The notes beneath the pieces are model-generated. The model searched no databases and was not told the DNA's origin. It saw only the letters and a program-made list of their open reading frames with translations. Positions 8,107-17,327 of a DNA stretch of 32,124 bases are shown here, in pieces. Source of the stretch: Thermoplasmatota archaeon (GTDB lineage Archaea; Thermoplasmatota; E2; DHVEG-1); the NCBI GenBank assembly GCA_022866015.1, contig JALHTX010000140.1, positions 1-32,124 of the forward strand, read 5' to 3'. Numbering within the stretch: the stretch's first letter is position 1; the number at the start of each line of letters is the position of its first letter. A program made the position numbers and the translations under genes.

Positions 8107-8946
8107 ATGTCAATTACTGCTGAGATAAAAAAAGATTACATAATAAAACTTGCTAAAAGTGGTAAACGAGTAGATAACAGAAAATTTGATGAATTCAGAA
8201 AAATAAAAATTGAAACAGATATAATCAAAAAAGCAGAAGGATCAGCAAAAGTAACAATTGGAAATACTCAAGTTATAGCAGGAATAAAAATGGATCTCGG
8301 AGAACCATATCCTGATGAACCTGATTCAGGTGTAATGACCACTGCTGCAGAACTTATACCTATGGCATCTCCTGATTTTGAATCAGGGCCACCAGATCAA
8401 GAATCAATAGAGCTTGCTCGTGTAGTTGACCGTGGAATACGTGAATCAAAAATAATAGATGTAGATAAATTATGCATAATCCCTAGCGAAAAAGTATGGA
8501 TGGTCTTTATCGATATTCATATACTTGATTATGATGGTAACTTGTTTGATACTGCAAGTCTTGCTTCACTAGCTGCTTTAATGACCGCAAAAGTTCCTAT
8601 CGAAAGGCTCAAACCAATCCTGGAGAACCTGCAAGAAAAACATCCATCAATTGAAAAATATTTAAAAGAGCATCCTAAAGATTTTCCACTACCACTAAGT
8701 GAACCACCAATTTCTTGTACCTCTGCAAAGTTTAATGGTATAGTTATAATGGATCCATCTCTTGACGAAGAGCAAATAGCAGAAGCAAGACTCACAATTG
8801 CAACTGATACAAAAGGCGATATTCGTGCTATGCAGAAAGGTTTAAATGGCAGTTTTACTGTTGACGAGATTAATAAAGTTATTAAATCATCGTTTGATAA
8901 CGGCAAGAAAATTCGAGAAATATTATATAAAAGTGTGGGTAAATAA
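8107..8946 (+). CDS. rrp42: Exosome structural subunit Rrp42
   Basis: Inactive RNase PH homologue that pairs with Rrp41 in the hexameric ring. From the ATG at 8107 it has 279 residues. Typical segments are GKRVDNRKFDEFRKI, GNTQVIAGIK, and ESIELARVVDRGIRES in place of the catalytic arginines. A longer open frame starts at 8044 inside rrp41, but GGAGG lies just upstream of 8107 and the family start matches there. It is followed two bases later by L37Ae. Confidence 0.96.
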   Translation: MSITAEIKKDYIIKLAKSGKRVDNRKFDEFRKIKIETDIIKKAEGSAKVTIGNTQVIAGIKMDLGEPYPDEPDSGVMTTAAELIPMASPDFESGPPDQESIELARVVDRGIRESKIIDVDKLCIIPSEKVWMVFIDIHILDYDGNLFDTASLASLAALMTAKVPIERLKPILENLQEKHPSIEKYLKEHPKDFPLPLSEPPISCTSAKFNGIVIMDPSLDEEQIAEARLTIATDTKGDIRAMQKGLNGSFTVDEINKVIKSSFDNGKKIREILYKSVGK

Positions 8947-8948
8947 AT

Positions 8949-9278
8949 ATGGCAAAAAGAACTAAAAAAGTTGGATCAATTGGGCGCTATGGAGCAAGGT
9001 ATGGAGTTAGAGCAAAAACTCTCGTTAGAAACGTAGAGGTAGACCAAAAAACAAAACATATATGTCCTAGTTGCGGTCATCAAAAAGTAAGACGAATAAG
9101 CACTAGCATCTGGCAATGTGGTAAATGTAACATTAAATTTGCAGGTGGTGCATATAACCCAAAAACTGAAGCAGGCCAGACCGCTGAAAAAATGCTTCGT
9201 GGTGAAATCGAAATTCCAAAGATTCCGGAAGAAAAACCTGAAAAAATAAAACCCGAAAAAGAAGCTAAGGGTGAATAA
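8949..9278 (+). CDS. rpl37ae: Ribosomal protein L37Ae (eL43)
   Basis: Zinc-ribbon protein of the large ribosomal subunit. The 109 residues include the N-terminal KKVGSIGRYGARYG signature and the zinc ligands C39, C42, C57 and C60 (CPSCGH...WQCGKC). The C-terminal tail after about residue 90 is Lys/Glu/Pro-rich and longer than in most homologues, so it may be a lineage-specific extension. The gene lies between rrp42 and rpoP, the usual archaeal order. Confidence 0.95.
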   Translation: MAKRTKKVGSIGRYGARYGVRAKTLVRNVEVDQKTKHICPSCGHQKVRRISTSIWQCGKCNIKFAGGAYNPKTEAGQTAEKMLRGEIEIPKIPEEKPEKIKPEKEAKGE

Positions 9279-9280
9279 TA

Positions 9281-9421
9281 ATGGCCGGTTACAAATGTGG
9301 ACTGTGTAAAAAAAGTGTTAAGTTTGATGTTAAAAATATTGGTATGCAATGCCCATATTGTGGTAGCAAGATTTTCTATAAGGAAAGACCAACGGTTTCA
9401 AAGAAAATAAAATCCATATAA
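9281..9421 (+). CDS. rpoP: RNA polymerase subunit P (Rpb12/Rpc10-like)
   Basis: Small zinc-binding subunit of archaeal RNA polymerase. The product has 46 residues with four zinc ligands, C6, C9, C24 and C27 (YKCGLC...QCPYCG), then IFYKERP, matching the family closely. ATG at 9281 follows the L37Ae stop within two bases. It is short enough to be missed by a length cutoff. Confidence 0.93.
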   Translation: MAGYKCGLCKKSVKFDVKNIGMQCPYCGSKIFYKERPTVSKKIKSI

Positions 9422-9428
9422 AAAAAAT

Positions 9429-9450
9429 ATTTTTTTATTTTTGTTTTTTT
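9429..9450 (+). terminator. T-rich tract after rpoP
   Basis: Three runs of five to seven T in 22 bases directly after rpoP resemble an archaeal T-run terminator. Because pcc1 starts immediately afterwards, it may only attenuate transcription, or pcc1 may depend on read-through. Confidence 0.4.
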
Positions 9451-9687
9451 ATGAAAAAAGTATGTTTTGTTTTAGATTTTGAAAACTTTGATGACGCAAG
9501 AGTTGTTTATAATTCACTCAACCCTGAGATAAAACATAAGATACCAAAAACAAAAATTAAAGTAAAACTTAAAGAAACTGTTTTAAAAATTGATATAGAG
9601 GCAAATGACATAAGTTCTCTTCGCGCTGCATGTAATTCTTATCTACGTTGGATTAACACAGCACTTAATGTTAAAAAAACAGTTTAA
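9451..9687 (+). CDS. pcc1: KEOPS complex subunit Pcc1
   Basis: Dimerising subunit of KEOPS, which makes threonylcarbamoyladenosine at position 37 of tRNAs. The 78-residue length fits. The pattern VVYNSLNPEIKHKIPKTK, then a beta-strand KIDIEANDISSLRAACNSYLRW, is typical of Pcc1. Its TAA overlaps the purA stop codon from the opposite strand in the shared TTAA at 9684-9687. Position after rpoP is the usual archaeal arrangement. Confidence 0.88.
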   Translation: MKKVCFVLDFENFDDARVVYNSLNPEIKHKIPKTKIKVKLKETVLKIDIEANDISSLRAACNSYLRWINTALNVKKTV

Positions 9688-10949
9688 ATCTCTATTGTTT
9701 CTGTTCTACCAGGACCAATTGATATAAGAGCTATTGGTATTTTTGTTTCTTTTTCAATGTATTTTACATATTTTTGTGCTTCAGCAGGTAAATCTGATAA
9801 AGAATCTGAATCAGGTTTTATTTGGTCCCATCCTCTGAATTCTTTGTAGATTGGCTTACATTTTTTAACATCTTCAATATTTGCTGGAAAATATTCTATT
9901 TCTTTGCTATCTAACTTGTATTTAGTACATATTTTCACGTTATCCAATCCATTAAGTACATCAAGTTTTGTTATTACAAGTTTAGTAATATCCGATATCA
10001 TACATGAGTGTTTTACAACTAGAAGGTCAAGCCATCCACAGCGTCTTGGTCTATTAGTTGTAGTACCATATTCATGACCATTTTTTTGGAGATGTTCACC
10101 AGTTTTGTCTAAAAGTTCTGTCGGTAAAGGACCCTCACCAACTCTTGTAGTATATGCTTTTACTATTCCTATTATTTCATCTATATTTCTAGGTCCAATA
10201 CCTGTACCAATACTACAACCACCAGCAATTGTATGTGAAGATGTTGTAAAAGGATATGTTCCAAAATCAACATCTAGCATTGTACCTTGTGCACCCTCTA
10301 AAAGAATGTTTTTACCAGATTTTATTGCTTTGTTTAATTCAATATGTGTTTGAGAAATGTATTGCTTTAGTTGACAACCAAAACCTAAATATTTTTCCAA
10401 AATTATTTTTTTATCTAGTTTTTCAGATATTTCATATGCCCTAAATATTCTTTCTTTTATAGGTATTATAACATCTAATTTTTTACTAAGAAGTTCTTTA
10501 TTTGTTAAATCTATTGCACGTATTCCATTTCTTGCGATTTTATCACTGTAACAAGGCCCTATTCCTCTACCTGTTGTACCTATTTTTTTATCACCAAGAA
10601 ATTTTTCTTCTGCTCCATCAAGTATTTTGTGATAAGGCATGATTATATTTGCTCTATCACTGATTAGAAGTTTCGGTTTTATTCCACGGTTTTTAAGATC
10701 ATTGATTTCTTTTATTAGTATTTCAGGGTCAATTACTACCCCATTTCCTATTACTCCTATTTTACCCTGTATAACTCCTGAAGGAGTCAAATGAAGTTTG
10801 TATACTTCTTCACATACCTTGATAGTATGCCCGGCATTATTACCGCCTTGGAAACGAACTACATAGTCAGCATCTTTAGAATAATAATCAACGACTTTTC
10901 CTTTACCTTCATCTCCCCATTGAGTCCCGATCACTAGGTTTACTGTCAT
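9684..10949 (-). CDS. purA: Adenylosuccinate synthetase
   Basis: Joins IMP and aspartate using GTP, the first committed step to AMP. The GTP-binding signature GTQWGDEGKGK is at the N-terminus, with NNAGHT just after it and TTTNRPRRCGWLD later. I choose the ATG at 10949 because homologues start just before the GDEGKGK motif. Also, a TATA-like TTTATTTAT abuts the upstream in-frame ATG at 10982, which would place the transcription start downstream of that ATG. About 421 residues is the long form. It converges with pcc1 with overlapping stop codons and diverges from the protease gene at 11057. Confidence 0.93.
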   Translation of the reverse strand: MTVNLVIGTQWGDEGKGKVVDYYSKDADYVVRFQGGNNAGHTIKVCEEVYKLHLTPSGVIQGKIGVIGNGVVIDPEILIKEINDLKNRGIKPKLLISDRANIIMPYHKILDGAEEKFLGDKKIGTTGRGIGPCYSDKIARNGIRAIDLTNKELLSKKLDVIIPIKERIFRAYEISEKLDKKIILEKYLGFGCQLKQYISQTHIELNKAIKSGKNILLEGAQGTMLDVDFGTYPFTTSSHTIAGGCSIGTGIGPRNIDEIIGIVKAYTTRVGEGPLPTELLDKTGEHLQKNGHEYGTTTNRPRRCGWLDLLVVKHSCMISDITKLVITKLDVLNGLDNVKICTKYKLDSKEIEYFPANIEDVKKCKPIYKEFRGWDQIKPDSDSLSDLPAEAQKYVKYIEKETKIPIALISIGPGRTETIEI

Positions 10950-11024
10950 CTTATTCCACTTACTTGGCATATTAAAAGACATAAATAAAGATAATGTAAG
11001 AAAAAAAATAAACTAGACGAAGGT

Positions 11025-11032
11025 TTTATAAA
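11025..11032 (+). promoter_or_regulatory. TATA box of the site-2 protease gene
   Basis: TTTATAAA lies about 25-30 bases before the ATG at 11057, so the transcript probably starts within a few bases of the start codon and is nearly leaderless; no Shine-Dalgarno site is seen. Confidence 0.55.
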
Positions 11033-11056
11033 ACAAATTTATTATTGACCCGTTAA

Positions 11057-12208
11057 ATGTCTAATACATGGACTTGGAATCCCTTTGATAATACAACAAA
11101 CAATACTACAGATTTAGATATCGAATTGTTGAAAACAGAAGTAGGAAAAAATTTTCCTATATACGATGTAAAATACGGTAAAGATGCTGCTGCTTTTTTC
11201 TGTAGAATAGACGAAAACCTACTCGAAGAAAAATTTGATGCCCTTCGAAAATCGCTATCTGATAAGGGGTTCATCCCAATTCTTAGACATGAGCATGGGG
11301 AACATATAATATATATCACAAAAAAACAAAAAAGAAAAGAAAAGCCGATTTGGATAAATATTTTGTTGCTTGCTGCAACAATTGTTACTACCATTATTAC
11401 AGGATCTCTTCTTTCACTTAACCATTTGGATATCTGGAGTATGCAAAATCCTATGGATATCTTTAAATTTGAGAATTTATTAAATGGTGCAATATTTTTT
11501 TCATTACCTCTTATGAGCATACTAATTGTTCATGAAATGGGGCATTATTTTATATCTAAAAAACATGGCATTTCAACATCTTTACCATATTTTATACCAC
11601 TACCACCTGTTTTGGGTTTTAATATCGGAACTTTTGGAGCATTAATATCTAGTAGGGACCCCATGCCAAATAAAAAAGCATTGTTTGATGTAGGTATTGC
11701 AGGGCCACTAGCAGGTTTTCTTGTTGCAATTCCTGTAACAGTAATCGGTATCGTAACAGCAAAAATTATTCCAGTTGTACCATTTGAAAATCTTGCTGAA
11801 GGACAGGTTGTTTTTGGGAGTTCATTTCTAATTGATATACTGACAAAAATAATACATAATTTGCCACAAGGTTATACAATAGATTTTAACCCAATTTTAT
11901 TTGCGGGTTGGGTAGGCCTCTTAATTACATCGATAAATCTACTACCCGCCGGTCAACTTGATGGAGGGCATATATTTAGAGCAGTTCTTGGAAATAAGCA
12001 AAAATATGCTGGATGGATAGCAATTTTTATAATGATTTTAACAGGTTGGTGGTTTTTTGCATTAATTATAATATTTTTAATGGGGACGATGCATCCACCT
12101 CCATTAAACGATGAAACTGGAATCGACTACAAACGAAAACTATTATTTGTTTTAGCAATAGTTATACTAATATTATGTTTCATACCAACCCCTATATATG
12201 TCAAATAA
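11057..12208 (+). CDS. M50 family site-2-protease-like intramembrane metalloprotease
   Basis: Predicted membrane zinc protease that cleaves substrates within the bilayer. The 383 residues have a soluble N-terminal domain (about 1-95), then several membrane segments. The zinc site HEMGH is at 159-163, and the third ligand is in NLLPAGQLDGGH (D302), the two hallmarks of M50. The loop with GISTSLPYFIPLPP is typical of archaeal and cyanobacterial members. The substrate is unknown; no anti-sigma-like partner exists in archaea and no obvious substrate lies nearby. Confidence 0.92.
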   Translation: MSNTWTWNPFDNTTNNTTDLDIELLKTEVGKNFPIYDVKYGKDAAAFFCRIDENLLEEKFDALRKSLSDKGFIPILRHEHGEHIIYITKKQKRKEKPIWINILLLAATIVTTIITGSLLSLNHLDIWSMQNPMDIFKFENLLNGAIFFSLPLMSILIVHEMGHYFISKKHGISTSLPYFIPLPPVLGFNIGTFGALISSRDPMPNKKALFDVGIAGPLAGFLVAIPVTVIGIVTAKIIPVVPFENLAEGQVVFGSSFLIDILTKIIHNLPQGYTIDFNPILFAGWVGLLITSINLLPAGQLDGGHIFRAVLGNKQKYAGWIAIFIMILTGWWFFALIIIFLMGTMHPPPLNDETGIDYKRKLLFVLAIVILILCFIPTPIYVK

Positions 12209-12275
12209 ACTTAGTTTCATCGCAATCATTTAATAGTCTTAAAATAATCAACCTATTAAACAAAATGTGATTCAT

Positions 12276-12500
12276 ATGAAAACATATCTAACAATTACAT
12301 TTAACAGTGAGGGAAGCAGACCTTCAGAAATAAAAACACAATTAATGAATCTAGGTTTTAAAGCTGCAAAAGGAAGCTATGATTTTGTATATGAGTGGGA
12401 TCAAAAAGAGGTAACAATAGATGAACTAGTATGGTTTGCAGATAAGATACATACTGCTTTAAAGCATCATAATATATTATTTTCAATAGACACCATATAA
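12276..12500 (+). CDS. Conserved small archaeal protein of unknown function
   Basis: Encodes 74 residues from the ATG at 12276, preceded by a GTGAT site; an in-frame GTG at 12267 is less likely because it overlaps that site. The sequence MKTYLTITFNSEGSRPSEI, then GSYDFVYEWDQKEVTIDEL and WFADKIHTALK, looks like a small alpha/beta protein and resembles small conserved proteins of methanogens, but I cannot name the family. It follows the protease gene in the same direction after about 67 bases and ends 10 bases from the convergent trmJ. Confidence 0.7.
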   Translation: MKTYLTITFNSEGSRPSEIKTQLMNLGFKAAKGSYDFVYEWDQKEVTIDELVWFADKIHTALKHHNILFSIDTI

Positions 12501-12510
12501 AAATATAACA

Positions 12511-13236
12511 TTATTTCTTGTTTTTCCTTATTTTTTGTTTACTTCCACTTAAAACACCCATAAATGTATGATATTCCCATTTAGATGGCATCGCTCTACC
12601 CATAAGTCGTCTAAACATTACTTTCGTATTTTCTTTTTTATGTTCAGGATAATCAATACTGTCTAAAAGCTCTGAAAAAAAACTAAAAAGTTTTTCTTTT
12701 TCAATGCGATCAAGTGTTCTTTTTTTATTGTCTTTTTTTCCTTTATTTACAAACAAAGAAAACAAAACAATTGTTACAGCATGTGAAAGATTCATAGAAG
12801 GATAAGCGCTACTAGTTGGTATGCGAATCATTATGTCACACATAGCAATTTCTTCGTTGAAAAGACCATAATCTTCACGACCAAAAATAAGACCTACTTT
12901 TCCATCTGTTTCAAAGATATTATTACAAAAATCAAATAAGTTCAAAGGAAGTCTAAGATGTCTTTTATCTGTTTTACTTTCAATTGAACTCGTCGCAACA
13001 AGAAAATCTAGATTCTTTATCGCTTCATCAAATGAAGGAAAAATCTTTGCATCATTTAATATATCTTGTGCATGCATAGCACGTGCAAAACAGTCACCAT
13101 CTAATTCACATGGATTTATCAGATATAAGTTTTTAAAATTAAAATTTGCCATAGATCGTGCTACAGCACCTATATTTCCACCATATTTAGGTTCAACTAA
13201 AACTATGTAAAACTCAGGAATACTATTCCACTCCAA
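12511..13236 (-). CDS. trmJ: tRNA 2'-O-methyltransferase TrmJ-like (SPOUT family)
   Basis: Knotted SAM-dependent methyltransferase; archaeal TrmJ methylates the ribose of C32 in tRNA. The three SPOUT motifs are clear: EPKYGGNIGAVARSMANF near the start, KVGLIFGREDYGL in the middle and IPTSSAYPSMNLSHAV after it. The C-terminal helical part with RRLMGRAMPSKWE matches the TrmJ tail. Upstream, after 13 bases, is a membrane protein gene on the same strand. Confidence 0.9.
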   Translation of the reverse strand: MEWNSIPEFYIVLVEPKYGGNIGAVARSMANFNFKNLYLINPCELDGDCFARAMHAQDILNDAKIFPSFDEAIKNLDFLVATSSIESKTDKRHLRLPLNLFDFCNNIFETDGKVGLIFGREDYGLFNEEIAMCDIMIRIPTSSAYPSMNLSHAVTIVLFSLFVNKGKKDNKKRTLDRIEKEKLFSFFSELLDSIDYPEHKKENTKVMFRRLMGRAMPSKWEYHTFMGVLSGSKQKIRKNKK

Positions 13237-13249
13237 GTTATTATAATAC

Positions 13250-13633
13250 TTATTTAATCTGTAATTCTTCTTCTTTTTCCCTTAACATTTTCTGGTATTT
13301 GGAAGGCAGGTGTTTTACCATTTGTTTAACTTCAACATGTTTTTTTAAGAATTCTGATCTTTTATTTGTTTCAAGTTCCTCAAGCACAAATTTACGAGTC
13401 TTAAGGTGGCTATATAGATAATAAACTCCTATTACAAAAATAATTAAACCTATTATCAATATGTATAGACTCCAGTTAAGGGCTTCATCTGAAAAATCAA
13501 GTATATTTTTTGTTATATCTTTAAACCACATGCCAGTTATACCTATTAATAAAACAATACATCCTAGTATTGTAAATATGATGCTTAAAATAAAAACATA
13601 TTCTCGTAAAAAGCCTGTTATCTTTCCACTCAT
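13250..13633 (-). CDS. Two-helix membrane protein, possibly DUF3198-like
   Basis: A 127-residue protein with two membrane segments, about residues 12-34 (YVFILSIIFTILGCIVLLIG) and 53-74 (WSLYILIIGLIIFVIGVYYL). A charged, helical, probably cytoplasmic tail follows with KMLREKEEE at the end. The layout resembles a family seen in Thermoplasmata (DUF3198), but I am not sure of the match. It lies between proS and trmJ on the same strand. Function unknown. Confidence 0.65.
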   Translation of the reverse strand: MSGKITGFLREYVFILSIIFTILGCIVLLIGITGMWFKDITKNILDFSDEALNWSLYILIIGLIIFVIGVYYLYSHLKTRKFVLEELETNKRSEFLKKHVEVKQMVKHLPSKYQKMLREKEEELQIK

Positions 13634-13664
13634 ATCTTTTTTTCACCTCTCAATTTTATTTTTT

Positions 13665-15083
13665 TTAATATGATTTTGCATATCTCATCCAAGTCACCCC
13701 ATGTTTTTTACAAACAGGGCATAACTTGTCACATTTATTATTTTCAATTGGTTCAACTAACGTGTTACCCTCTAAAACATTTTCGATTTCTAAAGCACAA
13801 TCTTTATTACCGCACCATGGTAATTCAACGATACCTTTCAAATTTTTTGCTTTTTCAATATTTTCAACTCTATGTATATTTTCATTTAGAATTTTTTTAG
13901 CGTTATCAAAAAGAGTCTTAGCAATATCAGATAGTTCTGATTTAATCATAACAATAGATGAATTAATTAGTATTGATTTCTTTTCAGAGTTGTCTCTTCT
14001 AACAAGTACTATCTGTTTATTTTCTATATCACGCGGACCAATTTCTACTCTGATTGGTACTCCTTTAAGTTCCCACTCATAATATTTGTTACCCGGTGTT
14101 ATATCACGATTGTCTATGTAAACCCTGAAACCTTCATTTTTTAGTTGTTTTTCAAGTGATTTACACGCATCAGTAACAGTTTTTTCTTTTCCTTTGAAAA
14201 TAATTGGGATTATAACAATTTGAGTTGGTGCTACCGCTGGTGGCATTATAAGGCCTTTATTGTCACCATGAATACCTATAAGAGCACCTAATATCCTCTC
14301 GCTCATACCATATGTTGTTTGGTGACAAAAAGCATGGTCTCCTTTTTCTGTTTCATAACTTATTTCATATGGTTTTGCAAAGTTATCACGATACTGATGA
14401 ATAGAACCAAGTTGTAGGGTTCTTAAAGAAGGCATTAATACATCTATACTTATTGTATAATATGCTCCTGCAAATTTATCCCATTCAGGTCTTTTACAAA
14501 ATATAAATGGCAGACATAGTTTTTCAAATAGTCTTTTAGCAATTTCTTTATCTTCATGTATTTGTTTTTCAGCGTCTTCAAAGTCAATATGACATGTATG
14601 AGCTTCAAAGAAATGAATTTCGCGAACACGAATAAAAGCACGAGTCTGTTTAGTTTCGTATCTAAAAGTGTTAACAATTTGATAAGTCTTAAGAGGAAGA
14701 TCTGCGTGTGATCGTATCCAAAGTGAAAACATAGGATACATAGCAGTTTCACTAGTAGGTCTTAATAGCCAACGTTCCTCAAGCTTGTTAAGACCTGCAT
14801 GAGTAACCCAATAGACTTCACTACCAAACCCTTCAATATGTTCCTCTTCTTTTTTAAAAGAAGATTCAGGTATTAGTAATGGGAAACATAATTCCTGATG
14901 ATTGGTTTTTATCATTTCTTCTCTGATCATTTGATCCACATGACCCATAAGAGTCCAACCATATGGACGCCAGACATTCATACCTTTTATCGGATATCTT
15001 TTATCACATAAGTCTGCAAGTTCTACTATTTCATTATACCATTCGTTGAAATCATCTGTTTTTTTTACTTTTGTCTCCGGCAT
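13665..15083 (-). CDS. proS: Prolyl-tRNA synthetase (archaeal/eukaryotic type)
   Basis: Charges tRNA-Pro. The 472-residue class II synthetase shows GMNVWRPYGW, RPTSETAMYPMFSLWI, FRYETKQTRAFIRVREI and HQTTYGMSERILGALIG, the class II motifs in the archaeal-type arrangement without the bacterial editing insertion. An anticodon-binding domain follows (IVIIPIIFKGKE). The C-terminal zinc-binding domain has CGNKDC and CDKLCPVC, and the protein ends in Tyr as usual. A tRNA-Pro gene lies elsewhere in the window but is not linked to it. Confidence 0.96.
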   Translation of the reverse strand: MPETKVKKTDDFNEWYNEIVELADLCDKRYPIKGMNVWRPYGWTLMGHVDQMIREEMIKTNHQELCFPLLIPESSFKKEEEHIEGFGSEVYWVTHAGLNKLEERWLLRPTSETAMYPMFSLWIRSHADLPLKTYQIVNTFRYETKQTRAFIRVREIHFFEAHTCHIDFEDAEKQIHEDKEIAKRLFEKLCLPFIFCKRPEWDKFAGAYYTISIDVLMPSLRTLQLGSIHQYRDNFAKPYEISYETEKGDHAFCHQTTYGMSERILGALIGIHGDNKGLIMPPAVAPTQIVIIPIIFKGKEKTVTDACKSLEKQLKNEGFRVYIDNRDITPGNKYYEWELKGVPIRVEIGPRDIENKQIVLVRRDNSEKKSILINSSIVMIKSELSDIAKTLFDNAKKILNENIHRVENIEKAKNLKGIVELPWCGNKDCALEIENVLEGNTLVEPIENNKCDKLCPVCKKHGVTWMRYAKSY

Positions 15084-15150
15084 ATTTTTTTCAACCTACA
15101 AAACCAAAAAAGAAAAAATGCTATTAAATATAACGATAAAAAAAGAACGC

Positions 15151-15300
15151 TTAGACTCCACGTCCTTCTTTTGCTTTTACTCTTAACTCTTTTGATCGGC
15201 ATCTTCGACATCTTTCTGCCTTTGGTGCATTAATACAACCGCATTTCATACATACCTTTTTGTTTAGTGTACGTGCTTCTGCTTCAGGGAATCTTGCCAT
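15151..15300 (-). CDS. rpl40e: Ribosomal protein L40e (eL40)
   Basis: Small zinc-finger protein of the large ribosomal subunit. The 49 residues start MARFPEAEARTLNKKVCMKC and have ligands C17, C20, C31 and C34 (CMKC...CRRC), with a basic C-terminus. This is the free archaeal form without the ubiquitin fusion of eukaryotes. It lies upstream of proS on the same strand with a 67-base gap. Confidence 0.92.
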   Translation of the reverse strand: MARFPEAEARTLNKKVCMKCGCINAPKAERCRRCRSKELRVKAKEGRGV

Positions 15301-15422
15301 ATATGATACCGCCTTTAACTTCTAGGGAATAAGGATTTATTATATAAAGATTAGTGCAACTTAAACAGAATAAAAAAAAAGTTTTTTAAAAATTATAGAA
15401 ATATACTTAACTATAAATAACT

Positions 15423-16010
15423 ATGAAGGGAAATGGCGAGCAAAAGGTGAAGGCTAGTACTATCTGTCCAAAGTGTAAAAGCGAGTTTATTTTAGAGTTA
15501 ACAGAAGATAAAAAGGTAAATGATGTAATCTGCCCAGAATGTCTAAATAAATTTAGTATTGACACTAAATGTGAATCTAAGGAATTAGACTGGCAAGAAT
15601 ATGGCGAACCACGTAAAACCATTCTTTCATGTATTAAACCACGTTCTAATAAACCATTAATCGCTGTCATATTACTTGTTTGTGTTTTTTTAATTGGAAT
15701 ATCAACTGCGGTTTCCTACGTTGTTTTTATTCAAACTACATCTTATGCCATTTCTTTTATGGATTTTTTTAAGGACAATATAAATGTTGCCCACTCCATC
15801 ATAATAGTTATTTTTTCAATTTTTGCGTTAATTGCTGTATTTGCTTGTATTAAACGTAAATATTTTGGTCTTGCAATTGTTGGCTCATTTATAGCAATTT
15901 TTTCGTTTGGTTTTTTCTTTATTGGCTCTATTCTTAGCATAATTGCTTTTGTAATAATTTATCGCTCAAGAGATGAGTTTGAAGATGAAAAGAAGGGAAA
16001 AATCTTCTAG
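15423..16010 (+). CDS. Zinc-ribbon membrane protein
   Basis: A 195-residue protein with an N-terminal zinc ribbon (ICPKCKSEF...VICPECLNKF, about 14-44), a linker, and about four membrane segments. It ends in IIYRSRDEFE. The last segment resembles the end of the protein encoded at 17398-17838 (LLYLSRKEFH), so the two are probably distant relatives. Such ribbon-plus-membrane proteins are common in archaea and have no known function. It overlaps the next gene by up to 38 bases, which suggests cotranslation. Confidence 0.75.
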   Translation: MKGNGEQKVKASTICPKCKSEFILELTEDKKVNDVICPECLNKFSIDTKCESKELDWQEYGEPRKTILSCIKPRSNKPLIAVILLVCVFLIGISTAVSYVVFIQTTSYAISFMDFFKDNINVAHSIIIVIFSIFALIAVFACIKRKYFGLAIVGSFIAIFSFGFFFIGSILSIIAFVIIYRSRDEFEDEKKGKIF

Positions 16011-16536
16011 AGTTACCATCATTATTAGTTTATTATTTTTATTATTTTTGATATGGATTTTATTGCAGTTTTTAGCACCAATAGCATTACCTTATCAAAG
16101 CGTTAGTGAACTAGATGGAACTACGATATTTATTGATAACCAAGAAAAAATTAATAATATGACTACACCGTGGGGTTCTATCTATGGTTGTGGTGATAGA
16201 CTTTGTCATCAAAAAGCAGATAGAAGTTTTTTTATAAATGGAAATGAAATGCCTTTTTGTACTCGTTGTACTGCTATATGGCTTGGCCTTGCAATAGGTT
16301 TAGGTTTTATGACTTTTTATAAAATAAATCTAGATGAAAAATTTATTATTCTAATATTTATAGGTTTGTTTCCAATCGGTATAGATGGCTTTGGCCAATT
16401 ATTTGGACTTTGGGAGAGTAATAATATAATAAGAGTAATAACAGGTGTTTTAACAGGATTTATATGTGGTCTAGCAATAGGTATTATTATCGACGAAGTT
16501 AGTGATATTTTTATAAGTAGGAAAAAAAACTATTAA
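15973..16536 (+). CDS. DUF2085-like predicted membrane protein
   Basis: A 187-residue protein with a signal or anchor segment at the N-terminus, then GCGDRLCHQKADRSFF and MPFCTRCTAIWLGLAIGLG, followed by two or three membrane segments. The CHQ..RSFF and FC.RCT motifs are the DUF2085 hallmark; cysteines and histidine suggest metal or redox chemistry, which is unproven. The start could be 15973 or the in-frame ATG at 15985; both overlap the upstream gene. Confidence 0.8.
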   Translation: MSLKMKRREKSSRVTIIISLLFLLFLIWILLQFLAPIALPYQSVSELDGTTIFIDNQEKINNMTTPWGSIYGCGDRLCHQKADRSFFINGNEMPFCTRCTAIWLGLAIGLGFMTFYKINLDEKFIILIFIGLFPIGIDGFGQLFGLWESNNIIRVITGVLTGFICGLAIGIIIDEVSDIFISRKKNY

Positions 16537-16617
16537 TTACATTAGTTTTTCAAAAAACGACATTTATTTATATAGTAAGAAGCTACTAAAACTAAAAAAT
16601 ATACAGGAGAGAAAGAA

Positions 16618-17313
16618 ATGGAAGATTTAAAAAACGCTAAGATTTTAGGTGGCTTAGGTGCATTATTAATGCTCGTTGGATGGATTATTCCTACAGCAGG
16701 TTTTTTAATTGTCCTTGTTGGACTGATTCTGCTCTTTATTGGGGTAAAATATATTGCTGATGAGACCAAAGATAATACAATATTTAGAAACTATCTGTAT
16801 TTTTTCATTTGTACGTTTATTGCTATCGTTGCAGTTTGTGCTATTTTATTCGTTACACTCGCATCAGTAGGCGGAATTGCGTACTTTACTTCATTTCAAG
16901 ACATGGACATGACGGATCCTATGGCAGTTTTTAATTATTTATCACCGTTTTTAGTAGGTTGTGCAGCAGCTTTTCTCATAGGATGGATTTTTTTAATAAT
17001 CGGTGCTTTTTATCTGAAAAAAAGTTATAATAGTATCACCGAACATACAAAAGTAGGATTATTCAAAACAACTGGTCTTGTCTATCTTATTGGAGCTTTC
17101 ACCTTGATTATCGGTATCGGAGTAATTATTATAATAATTGCAAAAATAATGGAGATCATCTCATTCTTTACTCTTCCAGATGTATTACCAACTGGTGCAC
17201 CTGGAACTATAGGTCAACAACCTGGAAGAATTTGTCCAAATTGTGGAAGACCCATTCCAATGGATTCACAAGTATGCCCATACTGTGGTAAAGATTTCAG
17301 ACCACCAATATAA
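16618..17313 (+). CDS. DUF996-like membrane protein with C-terminal zinc ribbon
   Basis: A 231-residue protein with about five membrane segments, beginning with KNAKILGGLGALLMLVGWI, as in DUF996. A linker and a C-terminal zinc ribbon follow (ICPNCGRPIPMDSQVCPYCG). Function unknown. A TATA-like stretch near 16561-16575 and an AGGAGAG site precede the ATG, so it has its own promoter. A hairpin terminator follows. Confidence 0.8.
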   Translation: MEDLKNAKILGGLGALLMLVGWIIPTAGFLIVLVGLILLFIGVKYIADETKDNTIFRNYLYFFICTFIAIVAVCAILFVTLASVGGIAYFTSFQDMDMTDPMAVFNYLSPFLVGCAAAFLIGWIFLIIGAFYLKKSYNSITEHTKVGLFKTTGLVYLIGAFTLIIGIGVIIIIIAKIMEIISFFTLPDVLPTGAPGTIGQQPGRICPNCGRPIPMDSQVCPYCGKDFRPPI

Positions 17314-17327
17314 TAAAAAAAATAGTT

